The translations under genes were made by a program, and so were the position numbers. From Peptococcaceae bacterium SCADC1_2_3 (GTDB lineage: Bacteria; Bacillota; Desulfotomaculia; Desulfotomaculales; Nap2-2B), in assembly GCA_000681355.2 (NCBI GenBank), contig JJNX02000006.1, positions 1-62,011 on the forward strand: a stretch of 62,011 nucleotides of DNA. The letters run 5' to 3'. Below are positions 35,486 through 44,743 of this stretch, in pieces (the first letter of the stretch is position 1; each line of letters begins with the position of its first letter). Below the pieces are notes generated by a model that had not been told where the DNA came from, searched no databases, and worked only from the letters and a program-made list of their open reading frames with translations.

Positions 35486-36895
35486 TTATAATTGTTTAGT
35501 AGGGTAGGCATCTTGCCTGCTCGAAGCGGAAAGTTCCAGGACAGTTTTTCGAAATAGGTTGCCTCTTTCCACGTAGTCGCAAAACATATCCCAACTGGCG
35601 CAAGCCGGAGATAATAAAACCACTTCTCCTGGTTGGGCCAGTTGGTAGGCTGAAAAAACTGCCTGCCTTAAATCATTCGCCCGTATTACCTTAGCCACCC
35701 CGGCCTGTTTAGCTTCTTTCTCCAGTTCACCGGCACATTCCCCCAGGGTAATCAGTACCCGGACATTTTCTTTAATCTTTTGCGCTAAAGTAGTAAAACT
35801 ATTCCCTTTGTTTTTGCCGCCGGCCAGTAAAATAATGGGGGCAGCGAATGCTTCCAGGGCTCTAATGCTAGCTTCCGGGTTGGTTCCTTTAGAATCGTTT
35901 ATATAGCGCACCCCGTTAAATTCAGCCACAAATTCCAGGCGGTGAGCTACCCCTTTAAAGAGGCGTAAAGTTTTAGCTACTTTCAAAGGCTCAATTCCTA
36001 AAACCAAGGCGCTGGCCGCAGCGGCCAGGACGTTTTCCAGGTTATGAGCACCGGGCAATTGAATTTTTTTTACCGGTAAAACGGGCTCTGTTTTTCCGGT
36101 AAGATTACTGATAATCCAATCATTTTGCGTAAAAACCCCTTTTTCTAAAATACGCTGACGGCTAAAAAATATAACTGTTCCGGGTGAATAACTCGCCAGA
36201 TTTCGGGTATAAGGATCATCGTAATTTAAAACGGTAAAATCACCTGTCCTTTGATTTTCAAAGATTTTTGTTTTGGCGGCGGTATAGTTAGCTAAATTTT
36301 TATGCCGGTCCAGGTGATCAGGTGAAATATTTAAGATAACGGCTACTTGGGGCCGGAAAAAGACAGTTGTTTCTAATTGAAAACTGCTTACTTCCGCCAC
36401 TACAACATCGTGGGTGGTGTAGTTTTCTATATCATTTATTAGCGGCAGGCCAATATTACCCGCCACCAGGGTATTTAAACCGGCGTCTTTACAAATTTCA
36501 CCCACTATAGTAGTAGTGGTGGTTTTACCGTTAGTACCGGTAATAGCCACAATAGGAGCTAAAGCGTACCAGTAAGCCAGTTCCAGTTCGCTTACCACCG
36601 GGATATTCAAATTTTTAGCCTGAACTACCGGAGGTATATCCAGCGGCACTCCAGGACTTACTACTACCAGGGAATAATCGCCAGGTTTAATTAAGGGATA
36701 GTCAGGAAAATGTACCTTTACGCCAGCGTCCCCCCTGACGTCTGACGTCTGACGACCGACGACCTCTAAAGCAGCCAGTTTATCCGGGGCAATGTTTTGT
36801 TTATCTGTAAGCACTACCTCAATGCCTTTGCGGTTTAAAAACCAGGCTGCCGCCAGGCCTGTTTTACCTGCTCCGATTACTAATACTTTGTCTAT
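35486..36895 (-). CDS. murD: UDP-N-acetylmuramoylalanine-D-glutamate ligase, apparent ATA start
   Basis: A 469-residue ligase adding D-glutamate. ITGTNGKTTTTTIVGEICKD (ATP loop), NISPDHLDRH, YINDSKGTNPEASIRALEAF and LSPACASWDMF are present. The first usual start codon (GTG 36814) would delete the N-terminal Rossmann strand. Homology continues upstream in frame (DKVLVIGAGKTGLAAAWFLN) to an ATA at 36895, nine bases after GGGGAGG and just behind an in-frame TAA; no ATG, GTG or TTG lies between. ATA is therefore the likely start. Near residue 45 a repeat-encoded segment, VVGRQTSDVR, is inserted compared with the family. Confidence 0.93.
   Translation of the reverse strand: MDKVLVIGAGKTGLAAAWFLNRKGIEVVLTDKQNIAPDKLAALEVVGRQTSDVRGDAGVKVHFPDYPLIKPGDYSLVVVSPGVPLDIPPVVQAKNLNIPVVSELELAYWYALAPIVAITGTNGKTTTTTIVGEICKDAGLNTLVAGNIGLPLINDIENYTTHDVVVAEVSSFQLETTVFFRPQVAVILNISPDHLDRHKNLANYTAAKTKIFENQRTGDFTVLNYDDPYTRNLASYSPGTVIFFSRQRILEKGVFTQNDWIISNLTGKTEPVLPVKKIQLPGAHNLENVLAAAASALVLGIEPLKVAKTLRLFKGVAHRLEFVAEFNGVRYINDSKGTNPEASIRALEAFAAPIILLAGGKNKGNSFTTLAQKIKENVRVLITLGECAGELEKEAKQAGVAKVIRANDLRQAVFSAYQLAQPGEVVLLSPACASWDMFCDYVERGNLFRKTVLELSASSRQDAYPTKQL
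36735..36764. repeat. GACGTC-palindrome repeat inside murD
   Basis: A 30-base stretch containing CTGACGT repeated at 7-base spacing and ending CGACCGACGACC. It is shared with the 3' end of argB and related to an inverted repeat between the tRNAs. Read in the murD frame, it encodes VVGRQTSDVR. Confidence 0.75.
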
Positions 36896-37002
36896 TTTAA
36901 ATTACCTCCCCATTTAAGTAATAGTGGCAAAGTGGCAAAGTGGCAAAGTTTAAATAAGTTTAAATACTTTGTACCTTTGTGCCTTTGTGCCTTCGAATAA
37001 GC

Positions 37003-37995
37003 TTACCACCATATATTGTAGCCGCCTACCAGCCCCAGCAAGGAAAAGATTATGGTCAGGCCGCAAAAAAACAATACAATCTTATTTTCACTCCAGTTGC
37101 CCAGCTCAAAGTGGTGGTGCAAAGGGCTCATTCTGAAAATGCGGCGCTTAAAAAGCTGAAAAGAAATCACCTGCAAAATTACCGATAGAGTTTCCAAAAC
37201 AAAAACACCGCCAATAAGAATTAAAAAAAGTTCACTTTGGGTAATAACCGCTGCCGTAGCTAACCCTCCGCCCAAAGCCAGCGAGCCCGTGTCTCCCATA
37301 AATAATTTAGCCGGGTGACGGTTGAAAAATAAGAAACCGGCGCATCCTCCCATAAAGGCAGCCATGGTATGGGCAACTTCAACTTTCCCCTTTAAAAGGG
37401 CAAGACACAGGAAAGCAAAGGCGGCAATGAAGGTTACCCCTGCAGCCAGGCCGTCCAAGCCGTCAGTAAGGTTTACCGCATTAGCCGTTCCTACAATTAC
37501 CAAAGCAGTAAAGGCGAGAAAAACCCCCAAATTTAAATCTAGCGTTACCCCTCCGGGTGAAAAAAAGCCGCTAAAAGGAACGATTACTTCTGTCCCATGG
37601 CTTAATGTTAAAACTAACAGGGCTCCGGCTAAAAGACTCAAGACAACTTGGCCCGCCAGTTTTTCCCTGGCCCTTAAACCTACCGGTCTTTGCCAGTGTA
37701 CCTTAATTAAGTCATCAAGAAAACCAATAAAACCAAAACCTAAGGTAAGGCCCAACACTAAAATGGCCTCAGGATTAAAAGGAACAAACCATATAGTACT
37801 TAAGGCTATCCCGGTCAAAAAAATCAGACCTCCCATAGTTGGGGTACCTGTTTTGGATAAGTGGCGCGCCGGGCCGTCTGATCGCACCTTTTGGCCAAAT
37901 TTTAAGCGGCGCAAAAAAGGGATGGCTATTGGGCCAAGCAGTATAGTAATCGCAAATGATACTATGCCGGCTTCAAATAAAGTACGTGTTATCAT
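37003..37995 (-). CDS. mraY: Phospho-N-acetylmuramoyl-pentapeptide transferase
   Basis: A 330-residue, ten-helix membrane enzyme that makes lipid I from UDP-MurNAc-pentapeptide. TPTMGGLIFL, the catalytic aspartates of FIGFLDDLIKVHWQRPVGLR and NLTDGLDGLAAG, and FMGDTGSLALGG and MSPLHHHFEL are all present. The ATG abuts the murF stop. Length is normal. Confidence 0.97.
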   Translation of the reverse strand: MITRTLFEAGIVSFAITILLGPIAIPFLRRLKFGQKVRSDGPARHLSKTGTPTMGGLIFLTGIALSTIWFVPFNPEAILVLGLTLGFGFIGFLDDLIKVHWQRPVGLRAREKLAGQVVLSLLAGALLVLTLSHGTEVIVPFSGFFSPGGVTLDLNLGVFLAFTALVIVGTANAVNLTDGLDGLAAGVTFIAAFAFLCLALLKGKVEVAHTMAAFMGGCAGFLFFNRHPAKLFMGDTGSLALGGGLATAAVITQSELFLILIGGVFVLETLSVILQVISFQLFKRRIFRMSPLHHHFELGNWSENKIVLFFCGLTIIFSLLGLVGGYNIWW

Positions 37996-39375
37996 TTAAA
38001 TTTTGTTAACAATATCCTCCATTTTTAGTAAACGCGAGCCTTTAACTAACATTACCCCACCCGGGACTAAAATTTTTTGCAGGCAGCTTACCGCTTCATC
38101 ATTATCGCGGCAGGTAAAAATGTTTTTTTTTGGCATCCCGGCCGCACTTGCCCCGGCGGCTATTTGCAAAGCCAGTTCTCCAACAGTTACCAGGTACTGG
38201 ATATTTGAGGCGGCTATTGCCCCGCCTGTTTTCCGGTGACCTTCGAAGGCGTATGAACCAAGTTCCAGCATGTCGCCTAAAACGGCTATCTTGGGTTTTT
38301 GCCCGGCCACCTCATTTAAAACTTCCAGGGCCGCCAGTACGGAATCCGGGTTGGCGTTATAAGTATCGTTAATAATGGTAAGACCGTTTCTTTCGCTAAT
38401 TTCTAACCTCATTTTACTTAAAGTTACTTTGGCTAAACCGGCCTTAATTTCAGCTAAGGAAAAGCCTAAAATTTTAGCTGCCCCTATAGCCGCCAGGGCA
38501 TTCAGGACATTATGCCTTCCTGGTAAAGGTAGGTATACTTCTGTCTCGGTCGCCTCAACGTCATTTATGCGCACGGTAAACCGGATGCCCTTTTCAACGG
38601 TTTTAAGGTCAAAGGCTAAAATATCTGCTGTTCCCCGGAGAGCAAAAAATAAAATCCTTCCCCGGGCCCGGCGTGCTTCACGGTAAATGTAAGGGCTTTC
38701 GCCGTTAAGAACAGCAAAACCATTTGGGGGGATGTGGTCTAATATTTCTCCTTTTGCCCGGGCTAGGTTGTCTTGAGAACCCAAGCGTTCCAGGTGAGCC
38801 ACGCCGATATTGGTAATAATGGCCCCATCAGGGCTTGCCAGGTGACAGAGCAAATCAATTTCGCCCGGTCCCCGCATGGCCATTTCTAATACACCTACTT
38901 GGTGGGAGGTATTTAACTCTAATAAAGTTAAAGGCAGCCCAATTTCATTATTTAAATTGCCGTTGGTTTTTAAAGTAACTAATTTTTCAGCCAGGAGCGT
39001 GGCTAAAATATCTTTGGTGGCAGTTTTTCCCGTACTGCCGGTAATTCCAATAATAAGCGCTGGGCAGCTTTGGCGGTTATGCCGGGCCAGTTTTTGCAGG
39101 GCTTCTTTCGGGTCGGGCACCTTTAGTAAGACCAGGTCAGAAGGTAAAGTAAAGCCCGGATGACGGGCTACGACTGCGCCAACCGCGCCGGCCGCCGCGG
39201 CTTGCCCTAAAAAATCATGGGCGTCGTAACATTCTCCTTTTAAAGCAAAAAATAAACTTCCCTTTATTAAATGCCGGGTATCAATAGATACGTTTTTTAT
39301 TTCTAACCGGGGGTCTCCCTGCAAAATAGTTGCCCCGGTAACCCGGGCTATTTCTTCAATGGTCATTATTTTCAT
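37996..39375 (-). CDS. murF: UDP-N-acetylmuramoyl-tripeptide-D-alanyl-D-alanine ligase
   Basis: A 459-residue ligase that adds D-Ala-D-Ala. IGITGSTGKTATKDILATLL is the ATP loop; LEMAMRGPGEIDLL, INDTYNANPDSVLAALEVLN and VLGDMLELGSYAFEGH are typical. Its start overlaps the murE end by 20 bases, so the two are coupled. Confidence 0.97.
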   Translation of the reverse strand: MKIMTIEEIARVTGATILQGDPRLEIKNVSIDTRHLIKGSLFFALKGECYDAHDFLGQAAAAGAVGAVVARHPGFTLPSDLVLLKVPDPKEALQKLARHNRQSCPALIIGITGSTGKTATKDILATLLAEKLVTLKTNGNLNNEIGLPLTLLELNTSHQVGVLEMAMRGPGEIDLLCHLASPDGAIITNIGVAHLERLGSQDNLARAKGEILDHIPPNGFAVLNGESPYIYREARRARGRILFFALRGTADILAFDLKTVEKGIRFTVRINDVEATETEVYLPLPGRHNVLNALAAIGAAKILGFSLAEIKAGLAKVTLSKMRLEISERNGLTIINDTYNANPDSVLAALEVLNEVAGQKPKIAVLGDMLELGSYAFEGHRKTGGAIAASNIQYLVTVGELALQIAAGASAAGMPKKNIFTCRDNDEAVSCLQKILVPGGVMLVKGSRLLKMEDIVNKI

Positions 39376-40864
39376 CTTTTTGCTTAAACCCCATAACCTT
39401 TAAGTTTTTAATTGCTTCTAGCCGGTCGTCAAAGGGGTATTTTTGCGTTCCAATTATCTGGTAGTCTTCGTGTCCTTTTCCGGCTATGACCACCACGTCA
39501 TTTTTTTTGGCTAACTCCAAGGCTTGACGAATGGCCTCGCTTCTATCGGCGATAACCAAGTAGTCACCCTTTTTAAGCCCCTTTAAGACCCCTTTTTCAA
39601 TGGCCGCCATAATTTGCGCCGGGTCTTCCGTGCGGGGATTGTCCGAGGTAATTACGGGCAGGTCGCTGTAAAGGGCGGCAATTTCGCCCATTACCGGTCT
39701 TTTGGTCCGGTCGCGGTCGCCGCCGCAGCCAAATACCGTAATTAAGCGGCGGGTGCAGATTTGCCGGGCCGTTTTTAACAGGTTTTCCAAGCCGTCAGGG
39801 GTGTGAGCGTAGTCAATCACTACCGTAAAGTCCTGGCCCTGGTTTACCAGTTCAAAGCGGCCGCGCACCCCAGAAATTTTTTCTAAAGTTAAAACTATTT
39901 GAGACAGAGGAAAACCTTCTCCTCCCCCTACGGCCAAGGCAGCCAGAGCATTATAAACGTTAAAGAGGCCGGTAAGTTTTAGTTTTACCAAAGATTCTCC
40001 CCAGGGACTGACAACTACAAAGGATGTCCCCGCAGGTGAAACTTGAATTTCTTTTGCCTGCACAAGGGCCGGCTTAGTTATCCCGTAAGTGATTACCGGC
40101 ACCCGCGCTACTTTAATTATTTGTTCGGCGTAATGGTCGTCGCGGTTAACGACAGCAAAGCACGCACCCTTTTTATTTCCCTTCCCCAGTACTTCAAATA
40201 AGTGTTGCTTTGCCGCCAGGTAATCGTCCATACGCTGGTGAAAATCAAGGTGTTCCTGGGTGAGATTGGTAAATACCCCTATATCAAAAAAACACTCCTC
40301 AACGCGTTTTAAAACCAAAGCGTGGGAGCTAACCTCCATTACCGTGGTATTTATTTTTTCGGCCGCCATTTCCGCTAGCAACTGCTGCAAATCAAGTGAT
40401 TCCGGGGTTGTATGCCGGGCAGCTACAGGGCGCGACCCAATGTAGTGAGCAATTGTTCCTATTAAACCTACCTTTTTTCCTGCGCCCCGGTAAATGGCCG
40501 TGATTAAATTTGTAGTAGTGGTTTTACCGTTGGTCCCCGTTACCCCAATTAGCCTTAATTTTTGTGCCGGGTATTCATAAAAACGGGCCGCCATTTGAGC
40601 TAAAGCAAGGCGGGTGTCCGGTACCTGAACCCAGGTTACCCCGGCCGGATAAACCATCTTTTTTTGTCCTACCAGGGCTGCCGCTCCGTTAGCTACTGCC
40701 TGGGGAATAAACTTATGCCCGTCAGTTTTAAAGCCTTCAATAGCCACAAAGACAAAGCCCGGCTTTATCTGGCGTGAGTCGTAAGCCAAACCCCGGATAT
40801 TGATTTCGTAATTACCGCGGCCGCAAATTATTTTTTGTTCCCTTAGTAATTCTTTAAATAACAT
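39356..40864 (-). CDS. murE: UDP-N-acetylmuramoyl-tripeptide synthetase
   Basis: A 502-residue ligase adding the third stem residue. GVTGTNGKTTTTNLITAIYR is the ATP loop, and TTPESLDLQQLLAEMAAEKI with TVMEVSSHAL bind UDP-MurNAc-dipeptide. The TSDNPRTEDPAQIM segment carries the DNPR motif that selects meso-diaminopimelate, so the wall is expected to be of the DAP type. It follows spoVD by 133 bases. Confidence 0.97.
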   Translation of the reverse strand: MLFKELLREQKIICGRGNYEINIRGLAYDSRQIKPGFVFVAIEGFKTDGHKFIPQAVANGAAALVGQKKMVYPAGVTWVQVPDTRLALAQMAARFYEYPAQKLRLIGVTGTNGKTTTTNLITAIYRGAGKKVGLIGTIAHYIGSRPVAARHTTPESLDLQQLLAEMAAEKINTTVMEVSSHALVLKRVEECFFDIGVFTNLTQEHLDFHQRMDDYLAAKQHLFEVLGKGNKKGACFAVVNRDDHYAEQIIKVARVPVITYGITKPALVQAKEIQVSPAGTSFVVVSPWGESLVKLKLTGLFNVYNALAALAVGGGEGFPLSQIVLTLEKISGVRGRFELVNQGQDFTVVIDYAHTPDGLENLLKTARQICTRRLITVFGCGGDRDRTKRPVMGEIAALYSDLPVITSDNPRTEDPAQIMAAIEKGVLKGLKKGDYLVIADRSEAIRQALELAKKNDVVVIAGKGHEDYQIIGTQKYPFDDRLEAIKNLKVMGFKQKDENNDH

Positions 40865-40997
40865 TTTAACATATTTCCTGTCTATAAAAAACTATCAGCC
40901 CCAATAATATTTAACAATAACCACCAATAATACTTCTAATATCCATATTATAGTTTTTTTGTCTTACCGTTATTCAATTTTATTATAGGTATTTCCA

Positions 40998-43199
40998 TTA
41001 CGGGTGTTCGATAAATTCTTTTTCCGTAGTAATATTTAAGGAAGAGGGTATGTTCTTATCCTTTTGGAGTAAGTCCTTCTTTAAATCTGGTCTAAACTCT
41101 ACGTAAATTACCGTACCATGGGGCACCTTGCTACCCGCCGGTATATTCTGGTGATATGCCCATCCTATACCTGACCGTTCTAAAAATAAGCCCATTCGGG
41201 CGAGTAAATCAGCCACCTCAGTTAGCTTTAATCCTGCTAAATCCGGTACCGTTACCTGTTCTTTTGTTTGTTCTTTGGTTGGTTTTTGTAAGTTTAAAAT
41301 AACCGCCGTACCGCTCATTACTTCTGCCCCTGCTTCTGGTATTTGACCGTAAATAACCTTCCCTTCTCCTTGGGTTTTAAAATTTAAATTACCCTCCCGC
41401 AGTTTTTTCGTCCCTTCTTCCAAGGGGTAATTAACTACGTTGGGAACAATTACGGGCTTTTTTTCTTCTTCGTAAACAAAAGGCTGTTCCGGCTTTTTTA
41501 GACCCGGTGTTTCCGGTACCCGTAAATAATGAAGAGTGTCACGCACTACCGAGGCAAAAACAGGAGCGGCAACCTGGCTGCCGTAATAAAGGCCCCCTTG
41601 TGGTTCGGCGACCATTACCAGAGCGGATACGCAGGGATTATTTACCGGGGCAAAGCCGGCAAACGAGGCCACATACCGCCCGCTTACGTAACCCCCACCT
41701 TCTCCCACCACTTGGGCGGTGCCGGTTTTACCGGCCACCCGGTAACCAGCCACGAAAGCGTTTCTGCCCGTGCCTTTAAGAACAACCTTCTCCAGCAGGG
41801 ACGCGGTCTTTTGGGCTGCTTCCGGCGGGAGCACCTGGCAAACCGGCTTTGGTTTAAACTCAACCAGGTTTTTTTCTGAACTGTTCTGAACTTTTTTTAC
41901 TATCTGGGGACGGTACAAAACTCCGCCGTTGGCTATGGCACTGACAGCCGAGAGCAACTGAATAGGGGTAACGGCAATAGATTGGCCCAGCGACATAATG
42001 GCTATGTTTAAGTTAGTGGCCTTATCTTTTGGAATTACAATTCCTGCCGCTTCACCCGGCAACGCAATTCCCGTGGGGACGCCAAAGCCAAATTTTTCAA
42101 GGTAATGGTAAAATCTTTCCTTGCCCACGCGCAAACCAACCTCAACAAAGCCCGGGTTGCAGGAGTGCATTACTACTTCGGCAAATTTTTGGCTGCCGTG
42201 GCCTCCGTCCAACCAGCAGTGAATATAACGGTCAGCTACTTTAATGTAGCCCGGGCAGTAGAAAGGGTCATCCATTTTAACTGCTTTTTCGGCTAAAGCA
42301 GCGCTTGTCGTTACTACCTTAAAAGTTGATCCCGGTTCATAATTATACCATATAGCCGGGTTCCGGTCCCAGATTTGGCGGGAAGTATTTAACCAGTTGT
42401 TAGGGTCAAAGGAGGGACGGTTGCCCATAGCTAGTATCTCACCTGTCTTTGGATTCATTACTATAATTACCGCTAAACGGGGATTGTACTTTTCTACGAT
42501 TAAGTTTAACTCCCGCTCTACAAATTGCTGGATGGTGACATCAAGGGTTAAAGTCAAGTTTTTTCCTTGTTGGGGCGGAAAAAATTTATGAATTGGCTCC
42601 GGCAGTTCCCGGCCGGCCGCATCTTGCTCGATGACTATCCTGCCAAGTTTTCCCTGAAGCTCGCGGTCAAAACTATTTTCAAGACCAATTAGCCCTTGAT
42701 TGTCTACCCCGGTAAAGCCAAAAAGATGGGCTGCCAAATCACGATATGGATAGTAGCGTTTGCTTTCCGTAACCAAAAAAACACCTGGTAGCGATAAAGC
42801 TTTTATTTGTTGCGCTGTTTGTTCCGCTAACTTACGTTTTATCCATTCAAAACAGGTAGGGCGCGTTAGCCTCTGGAAAAGTTCGGCTGCTTCTATATTT
42901 ATTAAGGGCGATAAAAGTTTAGCTGTTTCCCCCGGGTCTTTTACCATAAAAGGAACAACGTACAGGGAATCAGTACTGGTGTTAGTTACCACAATCCGGC
43001 CCTGCCGGTCATAAATATTGCCTCGTCCGGCGGCTACCGGAACATTCCGTAGGCGCACCTCTAAGGCCTTTTTTTGCAAGACATCACTTTTAATAAACTG
43101 AATCCAAGCCAGCCGGCTGGTTAAGCAAATTAAAGCCAGGCTAGCGAGCATAATAAGCCAGGTCAATCTTTTTTGCCCAAGCAGGTGGAGATGGTGCAC
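40998..43199 (-). CDS. spoVD: SpoVD/FtsI-type class B penicillin-binding protein with two PASTA domains
   Basis: 733 residues. Transmembrane anchor (about 12-32), PBP dimer domain (about 50-200), transpeptidase domain (about 245-560) and two PASTA repeats (about 580-640 and 650-705). The active site shows YEPGSTFKVV (serine nucleophile), HSCNPGF (SxN) and AGKTGTAQVV (KTG). It is the only such gene in the cluster, so it may serve both septal and cortex synthesis with FtsW. The GTG start follows AGGAAG. SpoVD versus PbpB cannot be separated from sequence alone. Confidence 0.92.
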   Translation of the reverse strand: MHHLHLLGQKRLTWLIMLASLALICLTSRLAWIQFIKSDVLQKKALEVRLRNVPVAAGRGNIYDRQGRIVVTNTSTDSLYVVPFMVKDPGETAKLLSPLINIEAAELFQRLTRPTCFEWIKRKLAEQTAQQIKALSLPGVFLVTESKRYYPYRDLAAHLFGFTGVDNQGLIGLENSFDRELQGKLGRIVIEQDAAGRELPEPIHKFFPPQQGKNLTLTLDVTIQQFVERELNLIVEKYNPRLAVIIVMNPKTGEILAMGNRPSFDPNNWLNTSRQIWDRNPAIWYNYEPGSTFKVVTTSAALAEKAVKMDDPFYCPGYIKVADRYIHCWLDGGHGSQKFAEVVMHSCNPGFVEVGLRVGKERFYHYLEKFGFGVPTGIALPGEAAGIVIPKDKATNLNIAIMSLGQSIAVTPIQLLSAVSAIANGGVLYRPQIVKKVQNSSEKNLVEFKPKPVCQVLPPEAAQKTASLLEKVVLKGTGRNAFVAGYRVAGKTGTAQVVGEGGGYVSGRYVASFAGFAPVNNPCVSALVMVAEPQGGLYYGSQVAAPVFASVVRDTLHYLRVPETPGLKKPEQPFVYEEEKKPVIVPNVVNYPLEEGTKKLREGNLNFKTQGEGKVIYGQIPEAGAEVMSGTAVILNLQKPTKEQTKEQVTVPDLAGLKLTEVADLLARMGLFLERSGIGWAYHQNIPAGSKVPHGTVIYVEFRPDLKKDLLQKDKNIPSSLNITTEKEFIEHP

Positions 43200-43239
43200 C
43201 TACTTTCACTTCCTACCATTTGTTGACGCGGTATTTTGA

Positions 43240-43725
43240 TCAGGTACGATTGACTAAATTTACAAAGGCCTGAATTAACCAGTTTTGGGCCTGTTTATAG
43301 TTTGGTCTAGTTGTTCTATCCGGTAAATTTTCTTTTTCGGTGGCCACAGACTCCTTTTTTTCCACCGGCACCTTAACTAATAAAACATTGCTGTAATCGG
43401 CGGGAACCATTCCCAGCCTGGTTGTGGCTGCTGCTTCTACCTTTTCCAGGGAGGATAAGCGGGCTAGTTTCCCCGAAAGTTCTTGCGTTTCCATATCTAA
43501 GGCCGCTAGGTTTTCCTTTAAACAATAAATCTGGTAGTTTGTGGCCTGCACCTGGGTGTAAAAGAAAATAGTAAGCAGTCCTAAACAAAATCCCGCAAAA
43601 ATTAAACCGGCGTAAGTTAACAACTTTTTAGTTGGTAAAATATAACGTCTGGTTCGATTAATTAACTGGTTATTACTTTCCGGTAATTCTTGCCTAAATA
43701 CATGTTTTTGGGCCTTAGTTAAAAT
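43240..43725 (-). CDS. ftsL: FtsL-like septum protein, apparent ATT start
   Basis: A 161-residue bitopic protein: a basic cytoplasmic tail, one transmembrane helix (about 38-58), then a coiled coil (about 60-100) ending in RLGMVPAD, the usual FtsL/DivIC tail motif. From the first common start (TTG 43623) there is no ribosome-binding site and the basic tail is lost. Upstream the frame stays open to an ATT at 43725, five bases after AAGGAGGAGG and directly behind an in-frame TAA. That start adds MLTKAQKHVFRQELPESNNQ and restores a 20-base gap to rsmH. ATT is thus the most likely start. Confidence 0.8.
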   Translation of the reverse strand: MLTKAQKHVFRQELPESNNQLINRTRRYILPTKKLLTYAGLIFAGFCLGLLTIFFYTQVQATNYQIYCLKENLAALDMETQELSGKLARLSSLEKVEAAATTRLGMVPADYSNVLLVKVPVEKKESVATEKENLPDRTTRPNYKQAQNWLIQAFVNLVNRT

Positions 43726-43745
43726 TTATGCCTCCTCCTTCCTTT

Positions 43746-44708
43746 TTAGAACAGGGGTAGTTTTTCAGCAATTCTTAAGCGGGCGCTTCGGGAGCGGGGA
43801 TTGCGAAAAATTTCTTCTGGTGACGGGATAATTGGTTGCGGCGTGATTTGTTTAATTAAAGCGGTCTTGTCGCATACACAAAGGGGAATTTCAGGGGGGC
43901 ACTTGCAAGAAGCCGCTAAATCCTTAAAAGTGTTTTTAACCAGACGGTCTTCTAAGGAATGATAGGAAAGCACGCAAAGACGCCCTCCCGGTTTTAACAA
44001 ATTAACTGCTTCTGGCAATACCTGCGCTAAGTTTTCCAGTTCATTGTTAAGGGCAATACGTAAAGCTTGAAAGGTACGCTTAGCCGGGTGTTTACCCGTT
44101 CGTCTGGCTGAGGCAGGAATAGCTTTTTTAATAATTTCTACCAGTTGAGTGGTTGTTTCGATGGGTTGGCGTTTTCTTTCCTGAACAATAAAAACAGCTA
44201 CCCGTCTCGCCCAGCGTTCCTCGCCAAAACGGGAAATAATTGTGGCCAGTTCTTTTTCCGAAAGTTTATTAACCAGGTTTGCCGCTGTTACTAATTTATC
44301 TGGGTTCATCCGCATATCTAGCGGCCCTTCGTACCGGTAGCTAAAACCGCGCTGAGGGTCATCCAGTTGGAGCGAACTGACGCCCAAATCAAAAAGTATG
44401 CCGTCTACCTCACTAATTCTTAATCTTTTTAGAACCCGTGCCAAATTAACGTAGTTTTCCTGGACTAAGATTACCTGTTTTATGTAAAAAGACAGGCGTT
44501 GTTTGGCTACGTCTAAGGCGTAAGTATCCTGGTCAAGACCAACCAGCTTGGCCCCATGCCCGCAAGACTGCAGGATCTCCAAGCTGTGCCCCCCTGTACC
44601 TACGGTGCAGTCAACGTATATTCCCCCGGGTTTTAAATTTAAGCCGCTCAAGACTTCTTTTAAAAGAACTGGTTGGTGTAAATAATCCTGATTATAATTT
44701 GCTTCCAT
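43746..44708 (-). CDS. rsmH: 16S rRNA (cytosine-1402 N4) methyltransferase
   Basis: A 320-residue SAM-dependent enzyme (MraW) modifying the ribosomal P site. HQPVLLKEVLSGLNLKPGGI, VDCTVGTGGHSLEIL (SAM loop), LFDLGVSSLQLDDPQRGFSY, then RYEGPLDMRMN, and LSYHSLEDRLVK are all standard. The ATG at 44708 is chosen; the frame opens with a TTG six codons earlier but without a ribosome-binding site. Confidence 0.97.
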   Translation of the reverse strand: MEANYNQDYLHQPVLLKEVLSGLNLKPGGIYVDCTVGTGGHSLEILQSCGHGAKLVGLDQDTYALDVAKQRLSFYIKQVILVQENYVNLARVLKRLRISEVDGILFDLGVSSLQLDDPQRGFSYRYEGPLDMRMNPDKLVTAANLVNKLSEKELATIISRFGEERWARRVAVFIVQERKRQPIETTTQLVEIIKKAIPASARRTGKHPAKRTFQALRIALNNELENLAQVLPEAVNLLKPGGRLCVLSYHSLEDRLVKNTFKDLAASCKCPPEIPLCVCDKTALIKQITPQPIIPSPEEIFRNPRSRSARLRIAEKLPLF

Positions 44709-44743
44709 TAACCTAACCCTTGTCAAACTTTAATTTTAAAAAA

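Noticed and set aside
36814-36895. Frameshift in murD to explain the missing start
   Set aside because: The N-terminal homology is in the same frame as the rest of the gene, so no frameshift is needed.
36905-36995. Another full copy of the dispersed element (GTGGCAAA repeats and TTTGTGCCTTTGTGCC)
   Set aside because: It shares the GGCAAA and GTGCCTTTG words but lacks both terminal inverted repeats; at best a degenerate relative.
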